Assembly (NCBI GenBank): GCA_050260355.1
Contig: JBLNBZ010000068.1
Location: 1-60,575 of the forward strand
Source: CADEFX01 sp050260355
Lineage (GTDB): Bacteria; Pseudomonadota; Alphaproteobacteria; Rhizobiales; Hyphomicrobiaceae
Direction of reading: 5' to 3'
Length of the DNA: 60,575 nt
Below, piece after piece: positions 40,939 through 49,598 of the stretch. A program made the translations under genes and the position numbers. Within the stretch, counting starts at the first letter, position 1. Each line of letters begins with the position of its first letter. The notes under the pieces were generated by a model that worked only from the letters and a program-made list of their open reading frames with translations, was not told the origin of the DNA and did no database searches.

Positions 40939-43356
40939 TCAGCCGCACTTCGAGTAGCCGCAGTCGCGGCAAATCCAGCAGCCGGAGCGAAACAGAAATG
41001 CCGCAGCCTGGCAGCGCGGGCAGCGGCGTGGCGCGCGCGCCTGGGTCCGCGGGGAGGCCTCCGGCAAAGGGGCCGCCGGCCGGGGTTCGGCGCTCGCGGC
41101 ATCCGCAGCCAGAGCAGTGAGCTCGGCGACGTCCTGATCCGCCGGCTGCAGGAAGCCGATGCGCAGCATATGCGCCTCGATGACCTCGCCGATGGCGGCC
41201 AGCAGGCTCGGAACATATCGACCGTTCATCCAGTGCCCGCCCTGCGGATCGAAGATTGCCTTGAGCTCGTCCACCACGAAGGTCACGTCGCCGCCGCGCC
41301 GGAACACGGCGCTGATCATTCGCGTCAAGGCGACCGTCCAAGCGTAATGCTCGAGGTTCTTCGTGTTGATGAAGACCTCGAACGGGCGCCTGCGCCCCTC
41401 CCGCTCGATGTCGTTGATGGTGACGTAAAGCGCGTGGTCGCTGACGCCCCACTTGAGCTTGTAGGTGAAGCCCCCGAGGACGGCATCGCGCTCGAGCGGC
41501 TTGGCCATGTAGACGACGTCGCCCTGCCGCTCGGCCTGCACTGTTACACGTTCGGCCGGCAGATGCCGGTGGCCCGTCTCCGGAGCTGCGGCGGCGTCCT
41601 CGGTCGTCACCTCGAGCTCGGCGGGGACGTCCGCTCCCGCGGGGGGCGCGGGGGAGGCAAGGACGGAGCCGGTGACCGCGTTGGGCCGGAAGGTGGTGCA
41701 CCCCTTCAGCCCAAGATCGTAGGCCTCGAGATAGATGCTCTTGAAGGCCTCGAACGAGATGCTCTCGGGACAGTTGATGGTCTTGGAGATCGAGCTGTCC
41801 ACATGCCGCTGCAGGGCCGCCTGCATCTCCAGGTGCTGGCGTGGCGAAAGATCGGCCGCGGTCACGAACGCGTCCGTCAATGGACGGTCGGGACCGAACG
41901 TGTGCCGGAACAACGCGTGCGCGTAATCCTCGACCGCCTCCTCGCGGACGTGATCGCCTGCGCCGCGCACGCGACGCGTGTAGCGGAAATCGAACACCGG
42001 CTCCACGCCGCTCGAAACGTTGGCGGCCAGAAGTGAAATGGTCCCGGTCGGAGCGATCGAGGTCAGGCAGCCGTTGCGAAGTCCGTGGCGAGCAATGGCT
42101 TCGCGCACGTCGGCAGGCAGCCGCGCCACGCTGGGCGCAGCGAGGATGGATGCAGCATCGAACAGAGGAAAGGCGCCGCGCTCCGCGGCAAGCTCTGCGC
42201 TGGCGAGATAAGCCGCGCGCTCGATGGCCGTCATCCAGCGCTCGGTCAGCGCGACGGCCGCAGGACTGCCGTAGCGCACGCCGCACATGATCAGCGCGTC
42301 GGCGAGGCCGGTCACGCCGAGACCGATGCGCCGCTTGGCCATGGCCTCCTGCCGCTGCTGCGGCAACGGATAGCCCGAAATATCGATGGTATTGTCGAGG
42401 AAGCGCACGGCCAGCGCCGCTAGCTCGGCGAGCCTGGCCTCGTTGAGCTGCGCATCGGGCGCGAACGGCTTGTCCACCAGCCGAGCCAGATTGATCGATC
42501 CGAGCAGACAGGCGCCATAGGTCGGCAGCGGCTGCTCGCCACACGGGTTGGTCGCCCTGATCTCCTCGCAATAGGCGAGGTTGTTCATCGCGTTGATGCG
42601 GTCGATGAAGATGACGCCAGGCTCCGCATAGTCGTAGGTGGCGCGCATGATGCGGTCCCACAGCGCGCGTGCTCTCACGGTCCGAAACACCGTGCCGTCG
42701 AACATCAGATCCCAGGCAGCATCGTCGCGCACGGCGCGCAAGAACGCGTCCGTCACCAGCACCGACAGATTGAAGTTGCGCAGCCGGCGCGGGTCCGACT
42801 TCGCATCGATGAAGGTCTCGATGTCGGGATGATCGCAACGCATCGTCGCCATCATGGCGCCGCGGCGCTGCCCGGCCGACATGATGGTGCGGCACATGGC
42901 ATCCCACACATCCATGAAGCTGACCGGCCCCGAGGCGCCTGCACCGACGCTGCGCACCAGCGCACCGGAAGGCCTGAGCGTGGAGAAGTCGTGGCCGATG
43001 CCGCCGCCCTGCTGCATCGTCAGCGCGGCCTGCTTGACGCTGTCGAAGATCGAGGTCAGGTCGTCCTCGATGCGACCCATGACGAAGCAATTGAAGAGCG
43101 TGACCTGACGCTGCGAGCCGGCCCCGGCGATGATGCGGCCGGCCGGCAGGAAGGCGAAGTCAGCCAGCGCCTCCTCGAAGCGCTGCGCCCACCCGGTGCG
43201 GGCCTCCTCGCGCTCAGGGCCGGCGACGGCCTCGGCGACGCGCGCCCAGGTGTCGGGCAGCGTCCGGTCGACGACCGTGCCGTCCGGCCGCTTCAAGCGA
43301 TACTTCTCGTCCCAGATCTGCTCGGAAATGGGCGGGAGAGGAAGCGAACTCGACAT
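40939..43356 (-). CDS. nrdJ: Adenosylcobalamin-dependent ribonucleotide reductase
   Basis: This class II reductase makes deoxyribonucleotides with vitamin B12 and no oxygen requirement. The protein has about 805 residues. TLFNCFVMGRIEDDL holds the first redox Cys, and MQQGGGIGHDFSTLRP and AGQRRGAMMATM belong to the substrate and effector region. The barrel includes NPCGEQPLPTYGACLLGSIN with the radical-site Cys, and SIAPTGTISLLA follows. A C-terminal extension ends in a zinc-ribbon-like CPRCQ...CWICRDCG and SKCG tail that supplies reducing cysteines. The start at 43356 (MSSSLPLPP) is tentative, since no strong ribosome-binding site is seen. It follows plsC by 57 bases. A LexA-type site lies upstream at 43423. 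Confidence 0.95.
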   Translation of the reverse strand: MSSSLPLPPISEQIWDEKYRLKRPDGTVVDRTLPDTWARVAEAVAGPEREEARTGWAQRFEEALADFAFLPAGRIIAGAGSQRQVTLFNCFVMGRIEDDLTSIFDSVKQAALTMQQGGGIGHDFSTLRPSGALVRSVGAGASGPVSFMDVWDAMCRTIMSAGQRRGAMMATMRCDHPDIETFIDAKSDPRRLRNFNLSVLVTDAFLRAVRDDAAWDLMFDGTVFRTVRARALWDRIMRATYDYAEPGVIFIDRINAMNNLAYCEEIRATNPCGEQPLPTYGACLLGSINLARLVDKPFAPDAQLNEARLAELAALAVRFLDNTIDISGYPLPQQRQEAMAKRRIGLGVTGLADALIMCGVRYGSPAAVALTERWMTAIERAAYLASAELAAERGAFPLFDAASILAAPSVARLPADVREAIARHGLRNGCLTSIAPTGTISLLAANVSSGVEPVFDFRYTRRVRGAGDHVREEAVEDYAHALFRHTFGPDRPLTDAFVTAADLSPRQHLEMQAALQRHVDSSISKTINCPESISFEAFKSIYLEAYDLGLKGCTTFRPNAVTGSVLASPAPPAGADVPAELEVTTEDAAAAPETGHRHLPAERVTVQAERQGDVVYMAKPLERDAVLGGFTYKLKWGVSDHALYVTINDIEREGRRRPFEVFINTKNLEHYAWTVALTRMISAVFRRGGDVTFVVDELKAIFDPQGGHWMNGRYVPSLLAAIGEVIEAHMLRIGFLQPADQDVAELTALAADAASAEPRPAAPLPEASPRTQARAPRRCPRCQAAAFLFRSGCWICRDCGYSKCG

Positions 43357-43413
43357 TGCGCGCCAGGGAGCGAGGGCCAATCGCAGAAAAGATAGGCCAG
43401 GCTGGCTTAAAAG

Positions 43414-44211
43414 TCAAGAAATGTTCTTTTTATGTTCACTCTTTGATCTCAAGACTTCGGCGCGCTGTCGCGCCTCCTCGCCCAAGGGCGGCGGGGCTGG
43501 GCTGTCAGCGGCCTCCAGCAGCAGACGATCGCTCGCAGCCTCGATCGCGGCCTCGAGCCTACTGCGGAACTCGGCGCGCGGAAGTCCGGGGGGAATGGGA
43601 TCGAGGATCTCGACGATGATGGTACCAGGGTAGCGGTGAAGGCTGCGCCGCGGCCAGAAAAGCCCTGAGTTCAAGGCCACGGGATAGCAGGTCAGCCCCA
43701 GCCCTTCATAGAGCGCCACGTAGCCCGGCTTGTAGTCGGGGTCCGCGCCTGGCGCCTTGCGCGTGCCCTCGGGGAAGATGAAGACCTCGCGGCCTTCGGC
43801 TGCGCGCTGCTTGGCGTCGGCCACGAGCTGCCTCAGCGCCACAGCCGCCCGATCGCGCCGGACCAGAATGTGCTCGAACTTGAGACAAAACCAGCCGTAG
43901 AAGGGGATCCACTTGAGCTCCTCCTTGAGCACGATGGCCGGGTCTCGAAAGATCGGAATGAGCGCGAAGGTGTCCCAGGCCGACTGATGCTTGGAGACGA
44001 CCAGGCAGGGGCGCTCCTTCAGCTTCTCGGCGCCGCGAACCTCCATGCGCGTGCCGCAAATGACCTTGAGCAGCCATGTGCAGAACAGCCCATGGAGCCT
44101 CAGCCCCTCCATGGCCCAGGAGCGAGGCGCGAAGAAGAGCCAGCTTCCGCAGAGCAGGAACAGGGCAGTGGCCACGTAGAAGGCCGCAAGGAACAGCAGG
44201 GAGCGCAGCAT
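43414..44211 (-). CDS. plsC: 1-acyl-sn-glycerol-3-phosphate acyltransferase
   Basis: PlsC acylates lysophosphatidic acid at the inner membrane to give phosphatidic acid. The 265-residue protein starts with a hydrophobic segment (about 3-25) and has the acyltransferase motifs SKHQSAWDTF (HX4D), ILVRRDR, FIFPEGTRKAPG and YPVALNSG. The C-terminus is a charged, Lys-rich tail. Its start at 44211 is 16 bases after the ydcF stop, so the ftsE-ftsX-ydcF-plsC set is likely one transcript. The final codons overlap the LexA-type site at 43423. Confidence 0.92.
   Translation of the reverse strand: MLRSLLFLAAFYVATALFLLCGSWLFFAPRSWAMEGLRLHGLFCTWLLKVICGTRMEVRGAEKLKERPCLVVSKHQSAWDTFALIPIFRDPAIVLKEELKWIPFYGWFCLKFEHILVRRDRAAVALRQLVADAKQRAAEGREVFIFPEGTRKAPGADPDYKPGYVALYEGLGLTCYPVALNSGLFWPRRSLHRYPGTIIVEILDPIPPGLPRAEFRSRLEAAIEAASDRLLLEAADSPAPPPLGEEARQRAEVLRSKSEHKKNIS
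43423..43437. promoter_or_regulatory. Candidate LexA (SOS) box, GTTC-N7-GTTC
   Basis: The plus strand reads GTTC, seven bases (TTTTTAT), GTTC. This is exactly the alphaproteobacterial LexA direct repeat and has an AT-rich spacer. It lies 67-81 bases upstream of the nrdJ start, inside the last codons of plsC. A match to eight fixed bases is expected about once or twice by chance in this much DNA, so position is the main support. Confidence 0.5.
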
Positions 44212-44227
44212 GCCGTCTCGACCCGAT

Positions 44228-44875
44228 CTAGGTCCGCCGGGGCGGGGCGCCGGATGAGCCCGCCACCACGCGCTGGTCCCAGGAGCCCAGAACGCGGGCC
44301 ACGCCAAGCCGCGCCGCCGAGGTCAGGAACTTGATGTATTCGACCACGAGCATCCGCGCCGTCGCCCGATGCTGCCACCACGCCTCCACGTCATAGTGGC
44401 GGGAGGCGACCGGGTAGGACACCAGCTCCACATGCGGGAGGACGCGGGCGAACTCAGTCAGGCTGCGCGGCATATGATAGCTCGACGTCACCACGATCAG
44501 CTTCGAGTATCCCTTATCCGCGGCCCAGGCCCGCGCCTCCTCGGCATTGCTGCTGGTATCCACCGCCGCATAGCCGAAGTCGATGCAGCATTTGAAAAGC
44601 TGACTGTCCTGCCCCGTGAGGCGACCGATTTCCGCGGCCTTCGTGGCTGGGTTGACGCCGGAGATCAGCAGGCGCCGGCCCTTTCCCTGCGACAGGAGCC
44701 GAATGCCCGCCTCGATACGGTTCTCGCCTCCAGTGAGGACGACGATAGCGTCGGCGGATGGCACGGCAGCGGGCGGGGAGCAGTTGATCGACCTGGCGAA
44801 CACGGCAAAGCCCGTCAGCAGCGCGAGAGCGCCAACGCCAACGCCTGCGACAATGAGCCGAGCCGACCTCGCCAT
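44228..44875 (-). CDS. ydcF: YdcF/SanA-family protein (DUF218)
   Basis: This is a 215-residue protein with one N-terminal transmembrane helix (about 8-28) and a periplasmic or cytoplasmic DUF218 domain: ADAIVVLTGGENRIEAGIRLL near 41-61, GRRLLISGVNP, DTSSNAEEARAWA and VVTSSYHMPRS near 127-137. E. coli relatives (ElyC, SanA, YdcF) affect envelope integrity, but the reaction is unproven. The gene sits between ftsX and plsC in the order usual for Rhizobiales. The gap to ftsX is 127 bases. Confidence 0.87.
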   Translation of the reverse strand: MARSARLIVAGVGVGALALLTGFAVFARSINCSPPAAVPSADAIVVLTGGENRIEAGIRLLSQGKGRRLLISGVNPATKAAEIGRLTGQDSQLFKCCIDFGYAAVDTSSNAEEARAWAADKGYSKLIVVTSSYHMPRSLTEFARVLPHVELVSYPVASRHYDVEAWWQHRATARMLVVEYIKFLTSAARLGVARVLGSWDQRVVAGSSGAPPRRT

Positions 44876-45002
44876 CGGAGTGGGTTCCTGGCGATTACTG
44901 TCCGGCCGGATTAGCGGCCGAATCCCTTAAATATTCTATCCCAATTCGCCAGTGATGTGACGCGGCCATAGTCCTGTATCGACAGGCGTACCTGCCCCAA
45001 AG

Positions 45003-46097
45003 TTAATGCTGGCTGTGAAGAATCCTGTACACGCCGAAGCGGGAGGTCAGCATGCACAGAGCGGCAATCACGACCACCACCAGGCAGAGAAGCGCATAGC
45101 CCGTCGCATCGAGCGTGCCTGCACCGACGAGGCGGCGGAGCTCCGCGATCGTCACCGCACCTCCGCCGAGCAGCTCCATTATGCTCGGCATCAGGAAGAA
45201 GACCAGCATCGCCGAGAAAGCACCGACGAGCCCCGCTCTCACGCCAAGGCTCAGAAAATGCTTCTCGAACTCGCGCGCGATGAAACGGTCGGTGGCGCCG
45301 ACGAAATGCAGCACCTCGACAATCTCTCGATTGGAGGCCATGGCGCTGCCGGTAGCGGAGATAATGATCGCCGTCGTAGCTGCGCCGACGAGCATCAGGA
45401 TCGCGAGGCCGCCAAGCCCGAAGGAACGGGTCACGGTGCGGATCTGCTGCTGCCACTGGCGGTGATCATCGAGCGTGGCCCCCTTGAACTCGCTGGACAG
45501 ACGCTCGCGCAGGGCCGGAAAGTCGGGCGGCGCCGAACGATCGAGCTCGACAGCGATGAGCCGCGGCACCGGCAGCGACTTCAGCACGTCCGACTTCCCG
45601 AGCCATGGCTCGATCAAGGCAGCCGCATCATCCAGACTGAGCGGTCGCGCACTGCGCACCCCCGGCTGGTTCACGAGAAATGCGGTGACGTCCTTGACCA
45701 GCCGGTCGTTGTCGCCCCGCTCGCGCGGCTCGACCTGCACCGTCACCTCGCTGGCGATGTCCTTCAACCAGGCCGACGCCGACTGGTTGATCATGTAGAC
45801 GGCGCCAGCGGTGAGGCAGGCCAGGAAGCACATGATCGTGACCACCATGGTCAGCGAGCGCCCGGTGACCGAGCCTGCAGGGACGATCGGCGCATTGGTC
45901 TGGTGCTTCACACTTGTGGACGGGCGCTGCTCGCCATGGAGCTGCGGAGCGCCGGGCCTGCGGCCTGCCTGCTCCGTGGCATGCGTGCGCACGGTCGTGG
46001 GCGGATCGGCGGGATCGTCGAACTCGTCCCTCGCCCTGAGCGCCGCCTGCGATTGCAGCGTGCGCGCACCCGATGGCCTGTCAAACGATCCGGACAT
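45003..46097 (-). CDS. ftsX: Cell division protein FtsX
   Basis: FtsX is the membrane subunit of the FtsEX complex, which activates septal peptidoglycan hydrolases. The protein has about 364 residues. A long polar cytoplasmic N-terminus of about 80 residues precedes the first transmembrane helix (MVVTIMCFLACLTAGAVYMI). A periplasmic domain of about 120 residues follows (starting SASAWLKDIASEVTVQVEP). Three further helices end the protein, with ASNREIVEVLHFVGATDRFIA as the conserved cytoplasmic loop. The start overlaps the end of ftsE by 17 bases; the tandem ATGs at 46103 and 46106 are alternatives. Confidence 0.93.
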   Translation of the reverse strand: MSGSFDRPSGARTLQSQAALRARDEFDDPADPPTTVRTHATEQAGRRPGAPQLHGEQRPSTSVKHQTNAPIVPAGSVTGRSLTMVVTIMCFLACLTAGAVYMINQSASAWLKDIASEVTVQVEPRERGDNDRLVKDVTAFLVNQPGVRSARPLSLDDAAALIEPWLGKSDVLKSLPVPRLIAVELDRSAPPDFPALRERLSSEFKGATLDDHRQWQQQIRTVTRSFGLGGLAILMLVGAATTAIIISATGSAMASNREIVEVLHFVGATDRFIAREFEKHFLSLGVRAGLVGAFSAMLVFFLMPSIMELLGGGAVTIAELRRLVGAGTLDATGYALLCLVVVVIAALCMLTSRFGVYRILHSQH

Positions 46098-46767
46098 GGC
46101 CATCATGAAGTTCGAGCCGCGGCGCCTTGAACTGCCGCATCAACTGATGATCGTGCGTGGCGATGACCACCGAGGTGCCGAGCCGGTTGAGCTCGATGAA
46201 AAGCCGCAGCAGACGGCGCGCCATCTGCGGATCGACGTTGCCCGTGGGCTCGTCCGCCAGCAGCAGCTCGGGCTTGCCGATGACTGCGCGCGCGATAGCG
46301 GCACGCTGCTTCTCGCCGCCCGAGAGCACCGAGGGAAAATGGTCGATGCGCTCGCCGAGGCCGACCCACTGCAGAAGGTCCGTCACATCTTCCTTGTAGT
46401 CGGTCACCTTCTTGCCGATGACACGCAGCGGCAGCGCCACGTTCTGCCACGTGGTGAGGTGATCGAGCAGGCGGAAATCCTGAAAGACGATACCGATCCG
46501 GCGCCGCAACTGCGCACGGCGCGCCGGCTGAATCCGGCTTACGTCCTGGCTGAAGAGCTGAATGTTGCCGCGCGTCGGCTGCAGCGACATGAAGATCATC
46601 CGCAGCAGCGACGACTTGCCGGCACCGGAAGGGCCGGTGAGAAAGTGGAAAGAGCCGGGTCGCAAGTGAAAGCTCACGTCGCGCAGCACATCGGCCCCGC
46701 GCCCATATCTGAGCCCCACGTTCTGCAGCCTGATCACAAGGGTCCCCGAGATGTCCCCGTCCCCCAT
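46081..46767 (-). CDS. ftsE: Cell division ATP-binding protein FtsE
   Basis: FtsE is the ABC ATPase of the FtsEX complex at the division site. The protein has 228 residues: Walker A TGPSGAGKSSLLR near residue 44, Q-loop IGIVFQDFRLLDHLT, signature LSGGEKQRAAIARAV, Walker B LLLADEPTGNVDP, and switch VIATHDH. ATG 46767 is used here. A GTG at 46737 would give the shorter start IRLQNVGLRYG that matches the common family N-terminus and has GGGGA upstream, so it is a serious alternative. ftsX overlaps its end. It is divergent from hpt. Confidence 0.94.
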   Translation of the reverse strand: MGDGDISGTLVIRLQNVGLRYGRGADVLRDVSFHLRPGSFHFLTGPSGAGKSSLLRMIFMSLQPTRGNIQLFSQDVSRIQPARRAQLRRRIGIVFQDFRLLDHLTTWQNVALPLRVIGKKVTDYKEDVTDLLQWVGLGERIDHFPSVLSGGEKQRAAIARAVIGKPELLLADEPTGNVDPQMARRLLRLFIELNRLGTSVVIATHDHQLMRQFKAPRLELHDGHVRIV

Positions 46768-46937
46768 TGTTTATGCGAGATGACTGGGGAGGATCAATCA
46801 CCGACGAATGTGGCGGGCTCGTGGGAGTGTGGAACCTGGGGACGCCGCCAGCTTCGGGGGCCCGAGGCGGGCGGCAGCTTCGCGTCCCGCGGCCGATCTG
46901 ATATGACGGTCCGGTCGGGAAGCGTGGGCGGAATTTG

Positions 46938-47489
46938 ATGAGCAAAACCGGAGAAGGGGGCGCAAGGGTCGAGGTCCTCTTCTCGGCCGAAGCCATTGCC
47001 GCGCGCATCGACGCACTCGCCCGCGAGATCGCGGCTGCCGATCTCGACAAGCTGATGGTCGTCTCGGTGCTGACCGGCAGCTTCGTGTTCGCAGCCGATC
47101 TGCTGCGCGGGCTCTACCGCGCCGGACTGGCTCCCGAGGTCGATTTCGTGTCGCTGTCAAGCTATCACAACGACACCAAGCCCAGCGGCCGCATCGAGGT
47201 CCTGCGCAATGTCGAGCTCGATGTGGAAGGGCGGGACATCCTGCTCGTCGACGACATCCTCGACACCGGCCGCACGCTTGCTTTCGCCCGGGACATGATC
47301 GCGGCGCAAAAGGCGCGACGCGTTCTCACGTGCGTGCTCCTCGACAAGCGTGTGCGGCGCGCAGTCGACATCGAGGCGGATTTTGTGGCCTTCGAGTGCC
47401 CGCCCGTCTTCGTTGTAGGCTATGGTATGGATCTGGCGCATCGTTACCGCGAGCTTCCGTTCGTCGGCCGGGTCGTCAACGACCCCTAG
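46938..47489 (+). CDS. hpt: Hypoxanthine phosphoribosyltransferase
   Basis: Hpt salvages hypoxanthine (and often guanine) to the nucleotide with PRPP. The 183-residue protein has VVSVLTGSFVFAADLLRGL as the pyrophosphate loop, DFVSLSSYHNDTKPSG as the flexible catalytic loop, and DILLVDDILDTGRTL as the PRPP-binding motif. FVVGYGMDLAHRYRELPFVG near the C-terminus is a family signature that binds the purine. ATG 46938 is preceded in frame by a TTG three bases earlier. It is followed 47 bases later by the CpdR-like regulator, a linkage also found in other Rhizobiales. Confidence 0.94.
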   Translation: MSKTGEGGARVEVLFSAEAIAARIDALAREIAAADLDKLMVVSVLTGSFVFAADLLRGLYRAGLAPEVDFVSLSSYHNDTKPSGRIEVLRNVELDVEGRDILLVDDILDTGRTLAFARDMIAAQKARRVLTCVLLDKRVRRAVDIEADFVAFECPPVFVVGYGMDLAHRYRELPFVGRVVNDP

Positions 47490-47536
47490 GACGGTGCAGC
47501 CATCGACGACGATGGACCTGGAAGGGGAGAAGCTCG

Positions 47537-47899
47537 ATGGCACGCATCCTTCTTGCCGACGACGATCAGGGATCGCTCGACTTCGTGCGCCGCGCCTTGG
47601 AGATGGATGGCCACGTGGTGATCGCAACGCAGGACGGCAACGAGGCGCTCGAGCAGCTCAAGAGCGGCGGCAGCTTCGACGTGCTGGTGAGCGACGTGAA
47701 CATGCCGGGCCTCAACGGCATCGCGCTGGCCGAGAAGGCAGCGGACATGGGGTCCAGCATCAAGCTGGTGCTGATGTCCGGCTTCGCCGACGTTCTCGAC
47801 AAGGCCAAAGGCCTGGAAGCGCGCGGCGCCAGGCTGGTGCTGAAGCCGTTTCCGATCGACAGGATCCGTGCCGAGGTCCGCGCGGTGCTCGGCGCCTGA
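47537..47899 (+). CDS. cpdR: CpdR-like single-domain response regulator
   Basis: This is a 120-residue receiver with no output domain. The acidic pocket is LLADDD (Asp8-Asp10), the phosphorylation site Asp53 lies in VLVSDVNMPGLNG, the switch residue is Ser81 in LMSGFAD, and Lys103 is in VLKPFP. MARILLADDD and LEMDGHVV closely resemble Caulobacter CpdR, which in its unphosphorylated form guides ClpXP to degrade CtrA and other cell-cycle proteins. GGGGAG lies nine bases before ATG 47537. Location after hpt also fits CpdR in this order. Another small receiver of the CheY type cannot be excluded. Confidence 0.85.
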   Translation: MARILLADDDQGSLDFVRRALEMDGHVVIATQDGNEALEQLKSGGSFDVLVSDVNMPGLNGIALAEKAADMGSSIKLVLMSGFADVLDKAKGLEARGARLVLKPFPIDRIRAEVRAVLGA

Positions 47900-47915
47900 C
47901 GCAGCTCGAGCTCGA

Positions 47916-48677
47916 TCAGCCGCCGGCCGCTCTGAGAAACGACGCCGCGCCGCTGCCGATAAGTCGCGGCAGGTGCGTATAGATGTAGCGGCACCCCTTG
48001 CCGACGACCTCGGCCACGTTCTCGGTCGTGGCGGGCAGCCCCGGCGCCTTGCCGGCGCGACGGATGGCGGCGAGCGTCGCCTCGATCGCCTCAGCGACGG
48101 GCGGTGCCTTGGGGTTGCCGGGAAAGCCCATCGATTGCGACAGGTCCGACGGACCGATGAAGAAGACATCGATGCCGTCGACCGCCAGGATTGCGTCGAT
48201 ATTGCGCACGGCCTCGGCATGCTCGATCTGCACGCAGACGAGCGATTGCGCATTCGCCGCCGCAGCGAAGTCGGGCATCTTGGCGCCAAGTCCCCATTGA
48301 TCGGGCCTGGTTCCGGCCGCGAGGCCGCGCTGCGCGCCGGGCCCGAACTTGACCGAGGCAACCGCGCGGCGCGCATCCTCGCCCGAGTTGATGTGTGGGA
48401 TCTGCACGCCCATCACACCTCGGTCCATCACGGCCTGGATGTCGGCTGCGGCGTTGCTGCGCGGGCGGGCGATCGGCGTGACGCCGACCGCTGCGGCCGC
48501 CATGGCCATCACCTCGACGTCGGCAAGGCTGAGCGAGCCGTGCTCGCAGTCGAGAAGCACCCAGTCGAACCCGGCGTATCCCAGCATCTCCACGAGCTGC
48601 GGTGAGGGAAACATGAGCGAGACGCCGAGGGCCGACTCGCCTCGCGCGATCTTTTCCTTCATCAGGTTGGGCTTCAT
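47916..48677 (-). CDS. HpcH/HpaI-type class II aldolase
   Basis: This is a 253-residue metal-dependent aldolase of the 2-keto-3-deoxy acid family. WVLLDCEHGSLSLADVE near residue 36 carries catalytic and metal-binding residues, PIARPRSNAAADIQAVMDRG the pyruvate-binding Arg, GVQIPHINSGEDA, CVQIEHAEAV with the metal-binding Glu, and DVFFIGPSDLSQSMG. It releases pyruvate and an aldehyde in one direction; its substrate cannot be read from sequence. ATG 48677 overlaps the stop of the upstream EamA gene as ATGA, so the two are translationally coupled, which suggests that the transporter moves a related sugar acid or aromatic acid. Confidence 0.88.
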   Translation of the reverse strand: MKPNLMKEKIARGESALGVSLMFPSPQLVEMLGYAGFDWVLLDCEHGSLSLADVEVMAMAAAAVGVTPIARPRSNAAADIQAVMDRGVMGVQIPHINSGEDARRAVASVKFGPGAQRGLAAGTRPDQWGLGAKMPDFAAAANAQSLVCVQIEHAEAVRNIDAILAVDGIDVFFIGPSDLSQSMGFPGNPKAPPVAEAIEATLAAIRRAGKAPGLPATTENVAEVVGKGCRYIYTHLPRLIGSGAASFLRAAGG

Positions 48678-49573
48678 CGGGTTCGGCTCACTGAAGTTGG
48701 TATTGGCGATGCAGTGGGAACGGCGGCGCGCTCGCGCGTGAGCAAGTAGAGCCCGGCGAGGCAGACGATGACAATGCCCAGCAGCGAGATCTCGTCGGGG
48801 ACGTAGCCCCAGATGAGATAGCTCAGCATCAAAGCGAGCAGGATGGTCGAGTAGCGGAACGGCGCCACGGCAGCGATCTCGCCCGTGCGCATGGCAACGA
48901 CGCCAAGATGATAGCCGATGAAGACGGCCAGCGAGGCACCGGCGAGCAGCGCGAGCGCGCGCCACGACGGCACCACCCACGTCTCGGTTGCCGCCAGCCC
49001 TGCGCCGGCAAGCGTGATCACCGCCGAGGAGGCAAGGGCTACGAACAACGACGGCACGGAATGGTCGATGAAGCGCGTCGTCAGGTCACGCATAGTCGTG
49101 AAGAGGAGCGCAGCGAGCGCAATCCAGACGTGCGCATTGAGCCCGTTCGCGCCTGGCCTGATGATCAGCAGGACACCGGCGAGGCCGACGAGCGAAACGG
49201 TCCACCGTTGCCAGCCGACACGGGAGCCGAGGAGAAGCGCGGAGCCCGCAGTTACCAGCAGCGGCGTCACCTGCAGCACTGCCGACGTTATCGCCAACGG
49301 CAAATAGCGCAGCGCGGCGACGATGAACAAGGTGGCAACGGCCGCCGCCAGGATGCGCAGCATCATTGCCGGCTGCAGGAGCACGCTAATGGGTCGCAGG
49401 GCGCTGAAGTACCACGCGGCAAGAGCAATCAGCGTCGTCGCCATGATCCCGCGGATGACGATCAGCTCGCCGGTCGGCAGCTCGGTGGTCGCGAGCTTGA
49501 CGATGGCATCGTTGACGGCAAACCCCGCCGTCGAGGCTACCATGGCCAGGATGCCGCGCAGGTTGGCGTTCAT
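48674..49573 (-). CDS. EamA/DMT-family transporter, copy 1
   Basis: This is an integral membrane protein of 299 residues with about ten helices in two EamA halves. The family blocks GSRVGWQRWTVSLVGLAGV, VVAMRTGEIAAVAPFRYS and GIVIVCLAGLYLLTRER are shared with the next two genes. The start at 49573 has GGAG about ten bases upstream. Drug/metabolite transporters of this type export or import small solutes; the substrate is unknown. The overlap with the aldolase start ties this copy to that enzyme. Confidence 0.87.
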   Translation of the reverse strand: MNANLRGILAMVASTAGFAVNDAIVKLATTELPTGELIVIRGIMATTLIALAAWYFSALRPISVLLQPAMMLRILAAAVATLFIVAALRYLPLAITSAVLQVTPLLVTAGSALLLGSRVGWQRWTVSLVGLAGVLLIIRPGANGLNAHVWIALAALLFTTMRDLTTRFIDHSVPSLFVALASSAVITLAGAGLAATETWVVPSWRALALLAGASLAVFIGYHLGVVAMRTGEIAAVAPFRYSTILLALMLSYLIWGYVPDEISLLGIVIVCLAGLYLLTRERAAVPTASPIPTSVSRTR

Positions 49574-49598
49574 GCGCGTGCGCTCCACACGTGCATGA

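Noticed and set aside
40841..43090. Second long minus-strand frame of 749 codons inside nrdJ
   Set aside because: It is out of frame with the reductase, whose motifs are unambiguous; Arg/Gly-rich translation marks it as a shadow.
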